A DNA stretch of 64,000 nt from Mucilaginibacter phyllosphaerae. GTDB taxonomy: Bacteria > Bacteroidota > Bacteroidia > Sphingobacteriales > Sphingobacteriaceae. The translations under genes were made by a program, and so were the position numbers. Where the stretch lies: positions 1,054,001 through 1,118,000 of the forward strand of contig NZ_SNQG01000001.1 of the NCBI RefSeq assembly GCF_004378255.1, given 5' to 3'. Shown in pieces: positions 9,071 through 17,101 of the stretch (positions are counted from its first letter, which is position 1; each line of letters starts with the position of its first letter). The notes below the pieces were generated by a model. It searched no databases. It worked only from the letters and a program-made list of their open reading frames with translations, and had not been told where the DNA came from.

Positions 9071-9757
9071 TTAAGGCTTAAACTTGATACAGCTGCTGGC
9101 CTTATCGATATTTTTAAAAAATTCCGGCCCTCTTTCGTTGGCCAGGCAAACGGCCAGTATAGTGCCAATATGGTCTTTTTGAAGCGTTATCAGCAAGGCA
9201 TATTTGTAGTGCTTGGTAACTGCCAGGTTCTGCAGGTTTAATAAATAGGTTTTACCGGCATCGGCATTGTAACGCTCCAGGTATTTTGGCGGGATGCTGC
9301 GGGTAAAAAAATCATCTTCGCCTGTAAAGGCCATAGCGCTTGCCCGCCCCATATCAATATATAACGAATCGGGATTGGCCTGCCGGGTGTTTTTGTTACC
9401 CAAGGATTTTAAATAGCTGGCATAATTTTCTTTTTGCGATTTTACCTGAAACCAGATCTCAAATTCCTTACCCGGCACCTCCATGGCATAATCAAAAAAA
9501 AGGTCTTCGTTATCGGGGGCTTTAATTTCCTTAAATCCTTTAGGGGCAGTAAAACTAACATTCGCAGCATCGGCTGCGTGCAAAAAGTTTTTTAGCTGGG
9601 GGCTTATATATGCCGGTTTGGCAACCGGTTTTAATGCACCGCTTTTTTTACGTATTACCTGGTGGCTTTTTACCTGTGCAAAAATTGCAGGTGCAATACA
9701 AAACAACAATATCCCCGTAAGTAATAATTGTTTAAATTGCTTCAAAATAAAAACCAT
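9071..9757 (-). CDS. secreted protein of unknown function
   Basis: 228 residues beginning with a signal peptide (hydrophobic stretch QLLLTGILLFCIAPAIFAQ, cleavage near residue 27). The mature protein alternates strands and helices: FTAPKGFKEIKAP, FDYAMEVPGKEFEIWFQVKSQ, a central helix around YASYLKSLG, then KYALLITLQKDHIGTILAVCLANERG and a short C-terminal helix ending CIKF. I do not recognise the family. The repeating pattern of an amphipathic exported alpha/beta protein with 'yvPkgF..i' resembles other Bacteroidota periplasmic proteins of unknown role. Transcribed divergently from the permease at 9863. Confidence 0.6.
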   Translation of the reverse strand: MVFILKQFKQLLLTGILLFCIAPAIFAQVKSHQVIRKKSGALKPVAKPAYISPQLKNFLHAADAANVSFTAPKGFKEIKAPDNEDLFFDYAMEVPGKEFEIWFQVKSQKENYASYLKSLGNKNTRQANPDSLYIDMGRASAMAFTGEDDFFTRSIPPKYLERYNADAGKTYLLNLQNLAVTKHYKYALLITLQKDHIGTILAVCLANERGPEFFKNIDKASSCIKFKP

Positions 9758-9862
9758 TCAATTAGGGTAATCAAAAAAATTAACAAACGAATTTAAGTGA
9801 TTTGCAACGTTAAATAAAATTAAATTATAATATAAATTTAAAAAATAAACGCAAAAGTAAAT

Positions 9863-11200
9863 ATGAGCATACAACCCCGGCTTAACCGCTTTGATCTAAG
9901 CATGATAGTTATCAGTTTGGTAATAGGCATGGGCATATTTGGCAGCCCCAGCGATGTTGCCGTAAAAGCCGGCAGCGCGCCGGTGTTTTTTGGCGCATGG
10001 ATCTTTGGCGGGATAGTTACCCTATGCGGCGCCCTCACTTTTGCCGAAATAGGCGCACGTTACCCAACCACCGGCGGCTTTTATAAAGTGTTTTCTTATT
10101 GTTACCACCCTGCCTTCGCTTTTATGATCAACTGGGTGCTGGTTATCAGTAACGCATCTTCGGTTGCAGCGGTAGCTTTATTGGGTGCCGAATACATTAA
10201 CCCTATTTTATTACCGCCAAGCCTGCAAAACTCCACGGGTAGTAAGCTCACTACCATATTAACAGTACTGCTGTTATATGTAATAAACTTTTTAGGCATC
10301 AAGCTAAGTGCACGTGCCCAAAACGTGCTTACAATATTTAAAGTGGTGGCTATAGTTGTGTTATGTACCGCCATATTTAAAAGCGATGCCGAGCCTAAAA
10401 CCCTGATTGCCGTTGTACCGCATACCGGCAGCGTTATCACCGCTTTTGGCTTAAGTTTAGTGGCCGTGTTTTTTACTTATGGTGGTTACCAGCAAACCAT
10501 CAACTTTGGCGGGGATATCATCAATGCTAAAAAAAATATTCCCAAGGCTATCTTTTTTGGTATTGGTACCGTAATCGCTTTATACCTGGCTATTAACTAT
10601 GTATATTATTCGGTATTGGGCATTGGCGGCTTACAGCAAACGCATACACTGGCAGCAAAGCTGGCCGGGGTAATATTTGGCGCTACCGGGTATAAGATCA
10701 CCTCTATCCTGATGTTTGTATCGGTACTGGCTTATGTAAATGTAAATATATTAGCTAACCCAAGGGTGTATTATGCCATGGCCGAAGACGGTATGCTGCC
10801 GCCGATATTTAAAAAGGTTAACCCCAAAACACAGGTGCAGGAATTTGGGATGACAGTTTTTGTAGCCGCCGCGCTCATCATCCTGTTCTTTGTAGGCTCG
10901 TTTAGTGCTATGCTTAAATATGTCATGTTTTTTGATACCATAGGCCTGTCGCTTTGTGCACTCACTATTTTCATCCTGCGTAAAAAAACAAAACACCTGG
11001 ATACCAAAGATATCTATGTTATTAAATGGTTCCCGCTCATTCCGGCCATCTTTATACTGGCTTACTGGTTTGTTACCATTAACATTTTCATCACTTTTAA
11101 AGAGGATCCGTTTGCCGCATTCTGGTGCCTGGCTGCTTATGCTTTGGGGCTGGCCATATACTACATTGGTAAACGCAAACAATCCCCCGCACTTCCCTAA
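9863..11200 (+). CDS. APC-superfamily amino acid permease
   Basis: 445 residues with about twelve hydrophobic segments. The first holds the APC substrate-backbone motif in IGMGIFGSPSDV (family GxGIFxxP), and the second includes GALTFAEIGARYPTTGGFYKVF, typical of the amino acid/polyamine/organocation LAT/APA type. It should import an amino acid by proton or antiport coupling across the inner membrane. Ten bases downstream on the same strand is a Cys/Met-metabolism PLP enzyme, which suggests a shared sulfur amino acid or related substrate; this is inference from context. Start ATG 9863 precedes a conserved N-terminal helix. Confidence 0.82.
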   Translation: MSIQPRLNRFDLSMIVISLVIGMGIFGSPSDVAVKAGSAPVFFGAWIFGGIVTLCGALTFAEIGARYPTTGGFYKVFSYCYHPAFAFMINWVLVISNASSVAAVALLGAEYINPILLPPSLQNSTGSKLTTILTVLLLYVINFLGIKLSARAQNVLTIFKVVAIVVLCTAIFKSDAEPKTLIAVVPHTGSVITAFGLSLVAVFFTYGGYQQTINFGGDIINAKKNIPKAIFFGIGTVIALYLAINYVYYSVLGIGGLQQTHTLAAKLAGVIFGATGYKITSILMFVSVLAYVNVNILANPRVYYAMAEDGMLPPIFKKVNPKTQVQEFGMTVFVAAALIILFFVGSFSAMLKYVMFFDTIGLSLCALTIFILRKKTKHLDTKDIYVIKWFPLIPAIFILAYWFVTINIFITFKEDPFAAFWCLAAYALGLAIYYIGKRKQSPALP

Positions 11201-11210
11201 AATTTGAGCT

Positions 11211-12377
11211 ATGGACCTATCCTACATCCTGAATGAACTGGGCGAAGAGCGCGACAGTTACTTTAATGCTGTATCGCCGCCTATTGTGCAAACCAGCAAT
11301 TTTACTTTTAAAACCGTTGCCGATTTCCGCAGGGCTTTAAACAACGAATATGATGCCATGCTGTACTCGCGCGGGCAAAACCCTACACTAACTATTCTGC
11401 GCCAAAAACTAGCCGCTTTAGACGGCGCCGAAGATGCCCTGGTTTTTAGCAGCGGTATGGCCGCCATTAGCGTACCTATACTTGCCTTGCTTAAACAGGG
11501 CGACCATGTGATTGCCGTTGATAACCCTTACAGCTGGACCATCAAACTATTTAATAACCTGCTGGCTAAATTTGGTATCAGCACCACATTTGTAGATGGC
11601 ACCCGGGTAGAAAACATCCAAAACGCCCTGCGCTCCAACACCAAACTTATTTACCTGGAAAGCCCTAATACCTTTAGTTACGAATTACAGGACCTGAAAG
11701 CGATTGCCGCCATTGCCAAACAGCGCGGCATTATCACCATGGCCGATAACAGCTATTGCACCCCGCTTTACCAGCAGCCAATTGCATTGGGTGTAGATCT
11801 GGTGGCACAATCGGCAACCAAATACATCGGCGGGCATTCAGATGTGGTGGCAGGTGTGCTCACCGGCAGCAAAGCTTTGATACAACAGATCTTCAATCAC
11901 GAGTTTATGAATATCGGCCCGGCCCTGTCACCACATTCGGCATGGCTGCTTATCCGTGGGTTGCGCACTTTGCCCCTGCGTTTACAGCGCAGTTTTGAGA
12001 GTACAAAAACTATCATCGCCTGGCTAAAACAGCAACCGCAGATAAACGAGGTACTTTGGCCCTTTGATGAAAATTTTAAACAAACAGAACTGGCACACCG
12101 GCAAATGCAGGGCTGCGGCGGTTTATTTAGCTTCACGCTTAAAAATTCATCGCTCCAAAAAATAGAAACCTTTTGTAACAACCTTAAACACATCCTGATG
12201 GCCGTATCATGGGGCGGGCACGAAAGCCTGGTTACACCTTCATTAGCCGGAATTAAAGCTGCTGATTATGGAATAAATAACCCCAGGCATCAATTAATTC
12301 GCATGTATATCGGGCTGGAAGACCCTGATTATTTAATCAAAGATCTCGAGCAGTCGTTGAAATTATTCCCTTTTTAA
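11211..12377 (+). CDS. Cys/Met-metabolism PLP-dependent enzyme (trans-sulfuration family)
   Basis: 388 residues of the cystathionine synthase/lyase and methionine gamma-lyase fold-type I family. Visible family features are YSRGQNPT (phosphate/cofactor contact), DALVFSSGMAAIS, the MADNSYCTPLYQQP aspartate that pairs with the PLP nitrogen, QSATKYIGGHSDVVAG with the PLP-binding lysine, and a C-terminal GGHESL and RMYIGLEDPDYLI, where the family has 'R.SvGlEd.edli'. The exact reaction (gamma-synthase, beta- or gamma-lyase) cannot be told from sequence alone. Coupling to an APC permease favours degradation of an imported sulfur amino acid. No metC/metB symbol is assigned. Confidence 0.82.
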   Translation: MDLSYILNELGEERDSYFNAVSPPIVQTSNFTFKTVADFRRALNNEYDAMLYSRGQNPTLTILRQKLAALDGAEDALVFSSGMAAISVPILALLKQGDHVIAVDNPYSWTIKLFNNLLAKFGISTTFVDGTRVENIQNALRSNTKLIYLESPNTFSYELQDLKAIAAIAKQRGIITMADNSYCTPLYQQPIALGVDLVAQSATKYIGGHSDVVAGVLTGSKALIQQIFNHEFMNIGPALSPHSAWLLIRGLRTLPLRLQRSFESTKTIIAWLKQQPQINEVLWPFDENFKQTELAHRQMQGCGGLFSFTLKNSSLQKIETFCNNLKHILMAVSWGGHESLVTPSLAGIKAADYGINNPRHQLIRMYIGLEDPDYLIKDLEQSLKLFPF

Positions 12378-12393
12378 ATTTTTTTAAAAAGTG

Positions 12394-12425
12394 TTTGATT
12401 ATTTAAATTAACTTTATTAAGTTTG
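12394..12425 (+). promoter_or_regulatory. Bacteroidota-type promoter
   Basis: TTTG at 12394-12397, 20-base spacer, TAAGTTTG at 12418-12425, a full match to the TAnnTTTG -7 box with a -33 TTTG. It follows the PLP gene stop closely and should start transcription near 12430, upstream of the terminator at 12510-12537. Confidence 0.55.
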
Positions 12426-12430
12426 TATTG

Positions 12431-12499
12431 ATGATGAAAGATAAGTCATTAAAATACGCATACTTTTTAGCCCTCCTGGGGATTAAAATTTATAGTTAA
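12431..12499 (+). CDS. possible 22-residue mini-ORF on a short leader transcript
   Basis: ATGATG at 12431 opens a 22-codon frame (MMKDKSLKYAYFLALLGIKI...) with a basic N-terminus and a hydrophobic stretch, ending at TAA 12497-12499. It sits directly behind the promoter at 12394-12425 and just before a terminator. It could be a leader peptide, a tiny membrane peptide, or chance reading of a small regulatory RNA or attenuator spanning about 12430-12537. The distance from -7 box to ATG is five bases, so the mRNA would be almost leaderless. Confidence 0.3.
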   Translation: MMKDKSLKYAYFLALLGIKIYS

Positions 12500-12509
12500 T
12501 TGGTTGGTA

Positions 12510-12537
12510 AATCCTCGTTTCGGCGGGGATTTTTTTT
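12510..12537 (+). terminator. rho-independent terminator or attenuator before nagB-like gene
   Basis: AATCCTCG (12510-12517), six-base loop, CGGGGATT (12524-12531, one G-U pair) running into TTTTTTTT. It ends 47 bases before the next gene start, so transcripts from the promoter at 12394 would stop here unless read through. Confidence 0.6.
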
Positions 12538-12584
12538 GTGCCGGTTTTTAAGACAAGAAATAGATAAAAATATATAACCTGATC

Positions 12585-14504
12585 ATGGCAAGATTAAATT
12601 TATTAGAAGAAACGCGTTACGAAAAGCTGCCGGTAACGGTGTATCCCGATCAGCAAACTGCATCGCTGGCAGTGGCTGCAAGGATAGCCGGTTTGATCCG
12701 CAAAAAACAAGCGGCGGGCCAGCCTGCAGTGCTGGGCCTGGCAACAGGGGTTACCCCCATTAAGGTTTACGCCGAACTCATCAGGCTGCACCAGGAAGAA
12801 GGCTTATCTTTTAAAGATGTGATCACCTTTAACCTGGATGAATACTTCCCGATGAAGCCGGACGCTACACAAAGCTACGTTACGTTCATGAACGAGAACT
12901 TATTTGACCATGTAGATATTGATAAAGCTAACGTGCATATCCCCGATGGTACACTGCCACAGGATGCAGTAGCGGCATTTTGTTTAGAATACGAGAGGCA
13001 GATAGAAGAATTAGGCGGCTTAGACCTGCAGATATTAGGTATTGGCCGTACCGGCCACATTGGTTTTAACGAGCCGGGGTCGGCACCTAACTCGGGCACG
13101 CGCCTGGTTACTTTGGATGACCTGACCCGTAACGATGCTTCGCGCGATTTTGGCGGAAAAGAGAATGTGCCCACCAAAGCCATTACTATGGGTGTTGGTA
13201 CCATATTTAAGGCCCGCGAAATTATCCTGATGGCCTGGAGCGCCAAAAAAGCGCCTATTGTACGTAAAGCCGTAGAGGGCGAGATCTCGGGCGAGGTACC
13301 CGCTACCTTCCTGCAATTATCTGATAATGTAGAATTTGTATTGGATGTAGATGCCGCATCCGGTTTAACGCGCTTTGATACCCCCTGGCTGGTATCCGAC
13401 TGTATTTGGGACAATAACCTGAAGAAGAAAGCGGTGATCTGGCTGTCAAACGAGGTAGGTAAACCTATCCTTAAATTAACGGAAGAAGATTATAATAGCC
13501 ACGGCATGGCGCAGCTTGCCGTAGAGCAGGGCCCTGTTTACGAAATAAACATTGATATTTTTAACCAGGTACAGCACACTATTACCGGCTGGCCGGGCGG
13601 TAAGCCGGGTGCTGATGACAGCCAGCGCCCGGAACGTGCCGAACCGTCAAAAAAACGCGCTATCGTGTTTTCACCACATCCGGACGATGATGTGATCTCG
13701 ATGGGCGGTACGTTCATCCGTTTAGTAGATCAGGGGCATGATGTACATGTAGCTTATCAAACATCTGGCAATACTGCCGTTTGGGATGATGATGTGCTTA
13801 GGTACATGGAGTTTGCCATTGATTTTAAACAGAGTGTTGGTGAAGACATAACCAGGCTACAGGGTATTTATGATGATATGCGCAAGTTTATCAATACCAA
13901 GCTGCCCAACCAGATAGATACCCAGGAAATTCGGGATGTAAAAGGGTTTATCCGCAAAACCGAGGCTATATCCGGCGCAAGGTATGCCGGCCTGCCGGAT
14001 AGTAATATCCATTTCCAGGCATTGCCATTTTACGAAACCGGCAAAACTAAAAAGAACTCGGTTGGCGAAGAAGATATTAAACTGACCATGGAATTACTGC
14101 AGCAGGTAAAACCACACCAGGTATTTACCGCCGGTGATTTTGCCGACCCGCACGGTACACATATTGTATGTTTTAATGTTGTGATAGAATCTTTACGCAG
14201 GCTGCGCCAAACCGAAGCATGGGTTAACGATTGCTGGGTTTGGATGTATCGCGGTGCATGGCATGAATTTGCCACTCATGAAATTGAGATGGCTGTGCCT
14301 TTATCACCTGCCGAAGTACTGCGCAAGCGTAATGCCATATTCAAGCATCAATCTCAAAAAGACCATCCGGTGTTCCCCGGTGATGATGCCCGCGAGTTTT
14401 GGGTACGCGCAGAGGACCGCAACCGCGAAACCGCCCAGAATTACGACAAGCTGGGTATGGCCGAATATGCGGCCATGGAAGCCTTTGTACGGTATCATTT
14501 CTAA
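12585..14504 (+). CDS. nagB: glucosamine-6-phosphate deaminase-like protein fused to a PIG-L/LmbE deacetylase-like domain
   Basis: 639 residues, two domains. Residues 1 to about 335 are NagB-like: PAVLGLATGVTP (phosphate loop), NLDEYFPM with the catalytic Asp85, and GIGRTGHIGFNEPGS. The residue matching E. coli NagB Asp141 is threonine here, while His158 and Glu163 are kept. From about residue 365 a PIG-L/LmbE domain follows, with SPHPDDDVISMGG and the later DPHGTH, the zinc ligands of GlcNAc deacetylases. The fusion is known in Bacteroidota and would join N-deacetylation to deamination of an amino sugar. Which substrate the whole protein handles is not clear because of the Asp-to-Thr change. 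It stands alone behind a terminated leader. Confidence 0.8.
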   Translation: MARLNLLEETRYEKLPVTVYPDQQTASLAVAARIAGLIRKKQAAGQPAVLGLATGVTPIKVYAELIRLHQEEGLSFKDVITFNLDEYFPMKPDATQSYVTFMNENLFDHVDIDKANVHIPDGTLPQDAVAAFCLEYERQIEELGGLDLQILGIGRTGHIGFNEPGSAPNSGTRLVTLDDLTRNDASRDFGGKENVPTKAITMGVGTIFKAREIILMAWSAKKAPIVRKAVEGEISGEVPATFLQLSDNVEFVLDVDAASGLTRFDTPWLVSDCIWDNNLKKKAVIWLSNEVGKPILKLTEEDYNSHGMAQLAVEQGPVYEINIDIFNQVQHTITGWPGGKPGADDSQRPERAEPSKKRAIVFSPHPDDDVISMGGTFIRLVDQGHDVHVAYQTSGNTAVWDDDVLRYMEFAIDFKQSVGEDITRLQGIYDDMRKFINTKLPNQIDTQEIRDVKGFIRKTEAISGARYAGLPDSNIHFQALPFYETGKTKKNSVGEEDIKLTMELLQQVKPHQVFTAGDFADPHGTHIVCFNVVIESLRRLRQTEAWVNDCWVWMYRGAWHEFATHEIEMAVPLSPAEVLRKRNAIFKHQSQKDHPVFPGDDAREFWVRAEDRNRETAQNYDKLGMAEYAAMEAFVRYHF

Positions 14505-14521
14505 GCCCTATCTTTTCCTAT

Positions 14522-14568
14522 ATATCAAACAAAACAGGCCGCAATTTGCGGTCTGTTTTGTTTGATAT
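14522..14568. terminator. bidirectional terminator hairpin
   Basis: A 22-base stem with one G-U pair, arms at about 14522-14543 and 14547-14568, A-rich on one side and T-rich on the other. It separates convergent nagB-like and DUF4142 genes and can end transcription from both sides. Confidence 0.75.
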
Positions 14569-14590
14569 CATTGCTGATAGCAGGGTAGTA

Positions 14591-15208
14591 TTACTTTTTA
14601 TTTTTAACTGTAGTAGCGGCTTGTTCTGCCATTTGCAGGTGGTGTTGTAATATGGGCACATGTTTGCCTGCAAAAGCCTTTAATTCCGCGTCCTTGCCAT
14701 CTTTTGCCTCCTTTTTAAATTCCTCTATGTCGGCTTTATGGTCTTTAACCATATATTCAATGTAGGCTTTATCAAAATCCTCTCGTTTCATTTTCGAAAA
14801 ATCATCATAATCTTTTTGCTTGTCGTTACTTAAAATTGCCGGTAACGTAATAAACTTTGAAGCTGCAATAGCTTTTAATTCGGTGTTTGCCTTAGCATGA
14901 TCGGCAACCATCATGTTGGCAAACTTCATTACCTGCGGCGATATGGCTTTGTTTTGGGCAAGCTTACCTAATTCCACCTCCAGCATACCGCCATTGGCGG
15001 CCTTAACAGCATACTCATAATCAGCTTTAACCGCTGTAGAATCTTTGGCCTTTAACTCCTTTTTATTGCTATCCATAGCAGCATCTGTGCTGTTGCTATT
15101 TAAACTTGTGGTGCTATCGGTATCAGTAGCGCCACCTTTGCCATTTCCACTGCAGGATGCGGCAGTAATAATTACGGCACCTAATAATAATTTGACTATA
15201 CTTTTCAT
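14591..15208 (-). CDS. DUF4142 lipoprotein
   Basis: 205 residues. The N-terminus is a lipoprotein signal with the lipobox ITAASC (Cys about 19), followed by a Ser/Thr/Asp-rich linker of about 40 residues. The helical DUF4142 domain follows (YEYAVKAANGGMLEVELGKLAQ, then VMKFANMMVADHAKANTELKAIA, and DKAYIEYMVKDHKADIEEFKKEAKDG), a ferritin-like four-helix bundle with conserved 'M..DH...n.el' and 'D+......f'. Family members are found in soil and stress-associated contexts; no biochemical activity is known. A -7-like TAACTTTG lies one base before the ATG, which is probably not the true promoter of this start. Convergent with the nagB-like gene. Confidence 0.8.
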   Translation of the reverse strand: MKSIVKLLLGAVIITAASCSGNGKGGATDTDSTTSLNSNSTDAAMDSNKKELKAKDSTAVKADYEYAVKAANGGMLEVELGKLAQNKAISPQVMKFANMMVADHAKANTELKAIAASKFITLPAILSNDKQKDYDDFSKMKREDFDKAYIEYMVKDHKADIEEFKKEAKDGKDAELKAFAGKHVPILQHHLQMAEQAATTVKNKK

Positions 15209-15245
15209 ACAAAGTTAATTTTTGTTTAAAAAAATTAACCAACAA

Positions 15246-16940
15246 TTATGCCATGCTATTAATTTTTTTGTTAACTGTATTCATAATTTCTGTTTCGGCG
15301 TTTATTACCTGCTTTTGTATTTCTTCGCCGCGCTGTAAAATATCATCTACAAAAGCCTTATCCTTATAGCCTGCTGCATTGATCTTTACATTCATAAAGG
15401 CCCCTATTACTGCACTACGGGCACAAAGCGCTGCTACACCGGCATCCGTAACTGAATTGGGGTTACCTGTTTCTACCATAGCTTTTATCAGCGTTAAACT
15501 TTCGTAAGCCGTTTGCATTACCTTAAAAGGTACCTCTATAGCGTGCCTGGTGGCATTTTGTATAGCCTGGGTACGAGTTGCTTTTCCCTGCTCGCTTGAT
15601 TTGGGCAGGCTGAATGCTTCCATTATTTTATTGAAGGCTGCGGTATCCAGATCTACTAATCGCAATAGTTCATCTTTAAAATTTTGTCCTTGTTCTGCCC
15701 AATTGCTAAACTCCTCCCAGCGGCTATCCCACCCTTTTTTATGAGCGGATAAATTAGCCACCATAACGCCTAAAGACGCCCCTAAAACGCCTAAATAAGC
15801 AGCTATAGAACCCCCACCCGGCGCCGGGCTTTCGCTTGCCGTTTCATCGGCAAAATCGGCAAGGGTCATGCTTACTAATTTGCTTGAAGTAGCATCTTTC
15901 AGTAAATATTCAATGATCCGCTCTTCCGGGTTAAACGGACCAAGCTCATCCAAACCCATAGATTTGATAGCGATCTTAATCAACTCTTTTTCGCTCACCC
16001 CAACAGACCGTTGCTGCTTACGCAGGAAATACTTACCGGCATCCAGCATGGCTTTCAGCGGTATCAGCCCAACCAGTTCACTGCCCGTTACCCGGATGCC
16101 ACGGTCTGCGGCTTTTTGGCACACCTCATCAAAGGCTATGTGTATTGGTGTTACCTCAATATTGGTCAGGTTCATCGAGATCTGGGCAACACCGTACTCC
16201 TCTATGTACCAGCCTATGGCCTTTACACTTTTCAGCGTGCCGGGGATAGATTTGGGCTTGCCGTTTTCGTCTGTTACAATTTTGCCTGTTACCGGGTCGC
16301 CTTCGCGCATTACGCGGCCGGCCTCGCGCACATCAAAGGCAATAGCATTGGCCCTGCGGGTTGATGTGGTGTTCAAGTTGATATTATAGGCGATCAGAAA
16401 ATCTCTTGCACCAATTACGGTAGCACCACGTTTGGCATCCATTTCTGCCGGGCCAAAATCGGGTTTCCATTTAGGCTCTTTTATCTTTTTAAAAAAGCCC
16501 TCGTATTCACCCGCCCTGATCACTGATAGGTTATCGCGGCTTTTATCCGCCTGTGCATGCTGGTATAAATAAGCCGGGATGCCCAACTCTTCACCAACAC
16601 GTTTGGCTAATTCACGGGCATACTCCGCCGTTTCTTCCATGGTGATATTGGCAATCGGTATCAGCGGGCAAACATCTGTCGCGCCCATCCTGGGGTGTTC
16701 GCCTTTGTGTTTGCTCATATCAATCAGCTCCCCTGCTTTTTTTATGGCCAAAAAGGCCGCTTGTATTACTTGTTTAGGTTCGCCTACAAATGTTACCACG
16801 GTGCGGTTGGTGGCCTTTCCGGGGTCTACATTCAGCAACCTTACACCTTCTACAGATTCAACCTCATCTGTAATTTGGTTGATGATACTTAGGTTTACCC
16901 CTTCGCTAAAATTGGGCACACATTCTATTAGTTGGTTCAT
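15246..16940 (-). CDS. ftcD: bifunctional glutamate formiminotransferase / formimidoyltetrahydrofolate cyclodeaminase
   Basis: 564 residues, the length of the fused enzyme. Residues 1 to about 330 carry the formiminotransferase domain (IECVPNFSEG at the N-terminus, GEHPRMGATDVCP with the catalytic histidine about 82, and GARDFLIAYNINLNT). The cyclodeaminase domain follows (SPAPGGGSIAAYLGVLGASL, then ARSAVIGAFMNVKINAAG). It takes formiminoglutamate made by HutI, passes the formimino group to tetrahydrofolate and releases ammonia to give methenyl-THF, so histidine carbon enters the folate pool. It is last in the hut operon, 161 bases after hutI, with an inverted-repeat region between. Confidence 0.92.
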   Translation of the reverse strand: MNQLIECVPNFSEGVNLSIINQITDEVESVEGVRLLNVDPGKATNRTVVTFVGEPKQVIQAAFLAIKKAGELIDMSKHKGEHPRMGATDVCPLIPIANITMEETAEYARELAKRVGEELGIPAYLYQHAQADKSRDNLSVIRAGEYEGFFKKIKEPKWKPDFGPAEMDAKRGATVIGARDFLIAYNINLNTTSTRRANAIAFDVREAGRVMREGDPVTGKIVTDENGKPKSIPGTLKSVKAIGWYIEEYGVAQISMNLTNIEVTPIHIAFDEVCQKAADRGIRVTGSELVGLIPLKAMLDAGKYFLRKQQRSVGVSEKELIKIAIKSMGLDELGPFNPEERIIEYLLKDATSSKLVSMTLADFADETASESPAPGGGSIAAYLGVLGASLGVMVANLSAHKKGWDSRWEEFSNWAEQGQNFKDELLRLVDLDTAAFNKIMEAFSLPKSSEQGKATRTQAIQNATRHAIEVPFKVMQTAYESLTLIKAMVETGNPNSVTDAGVAALCARSAVIGAFMNVKINAAGYKDKAFVDDILQRGEEIQKQVINAETEIMNTVNKKINSMA

Positions 16941-16975
16941 TGGTTTATTAGTTCAATGGTTCATTAGTCTTTTTC

Positions 16976-17082
16976 AATTCCCTCCTTTGGGAGGGATGTG
17001 CGGGGCTATGTTGTGGCAGGGAGGAGTTTATACGCTATCATCGCTTTCATAAACCCCTCCCTGCACCCTCCCGCAGGGAGGG
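16976..17082. repeat. palindromic repeat region between hutI and ftcD
   Basis: GCAGGGAGGAGTTTAT (17016-17031) pairs with ATAAACCCCTCCCTGC (17049-17064), one mismatch. Flanking CCCTCCTTTGGGAGGG (16980-16995) and CCCTCCCGCAGGGAGGG (17066-17082) can form further hairpins. This is a composite intergenic repeat without coding sense. Confidence 0.6.
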
Positions 17083-17101
17083 AATCGCACATTTCCCTGC
17101 T

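Noticed and set aside
15209..15245. TAACTTTG one base before the DUF4142 ATG as a promoter
   Set aside because: The transcription start would fall inside or past the start codon, so the match is probably accidental in AT-rich DNA.
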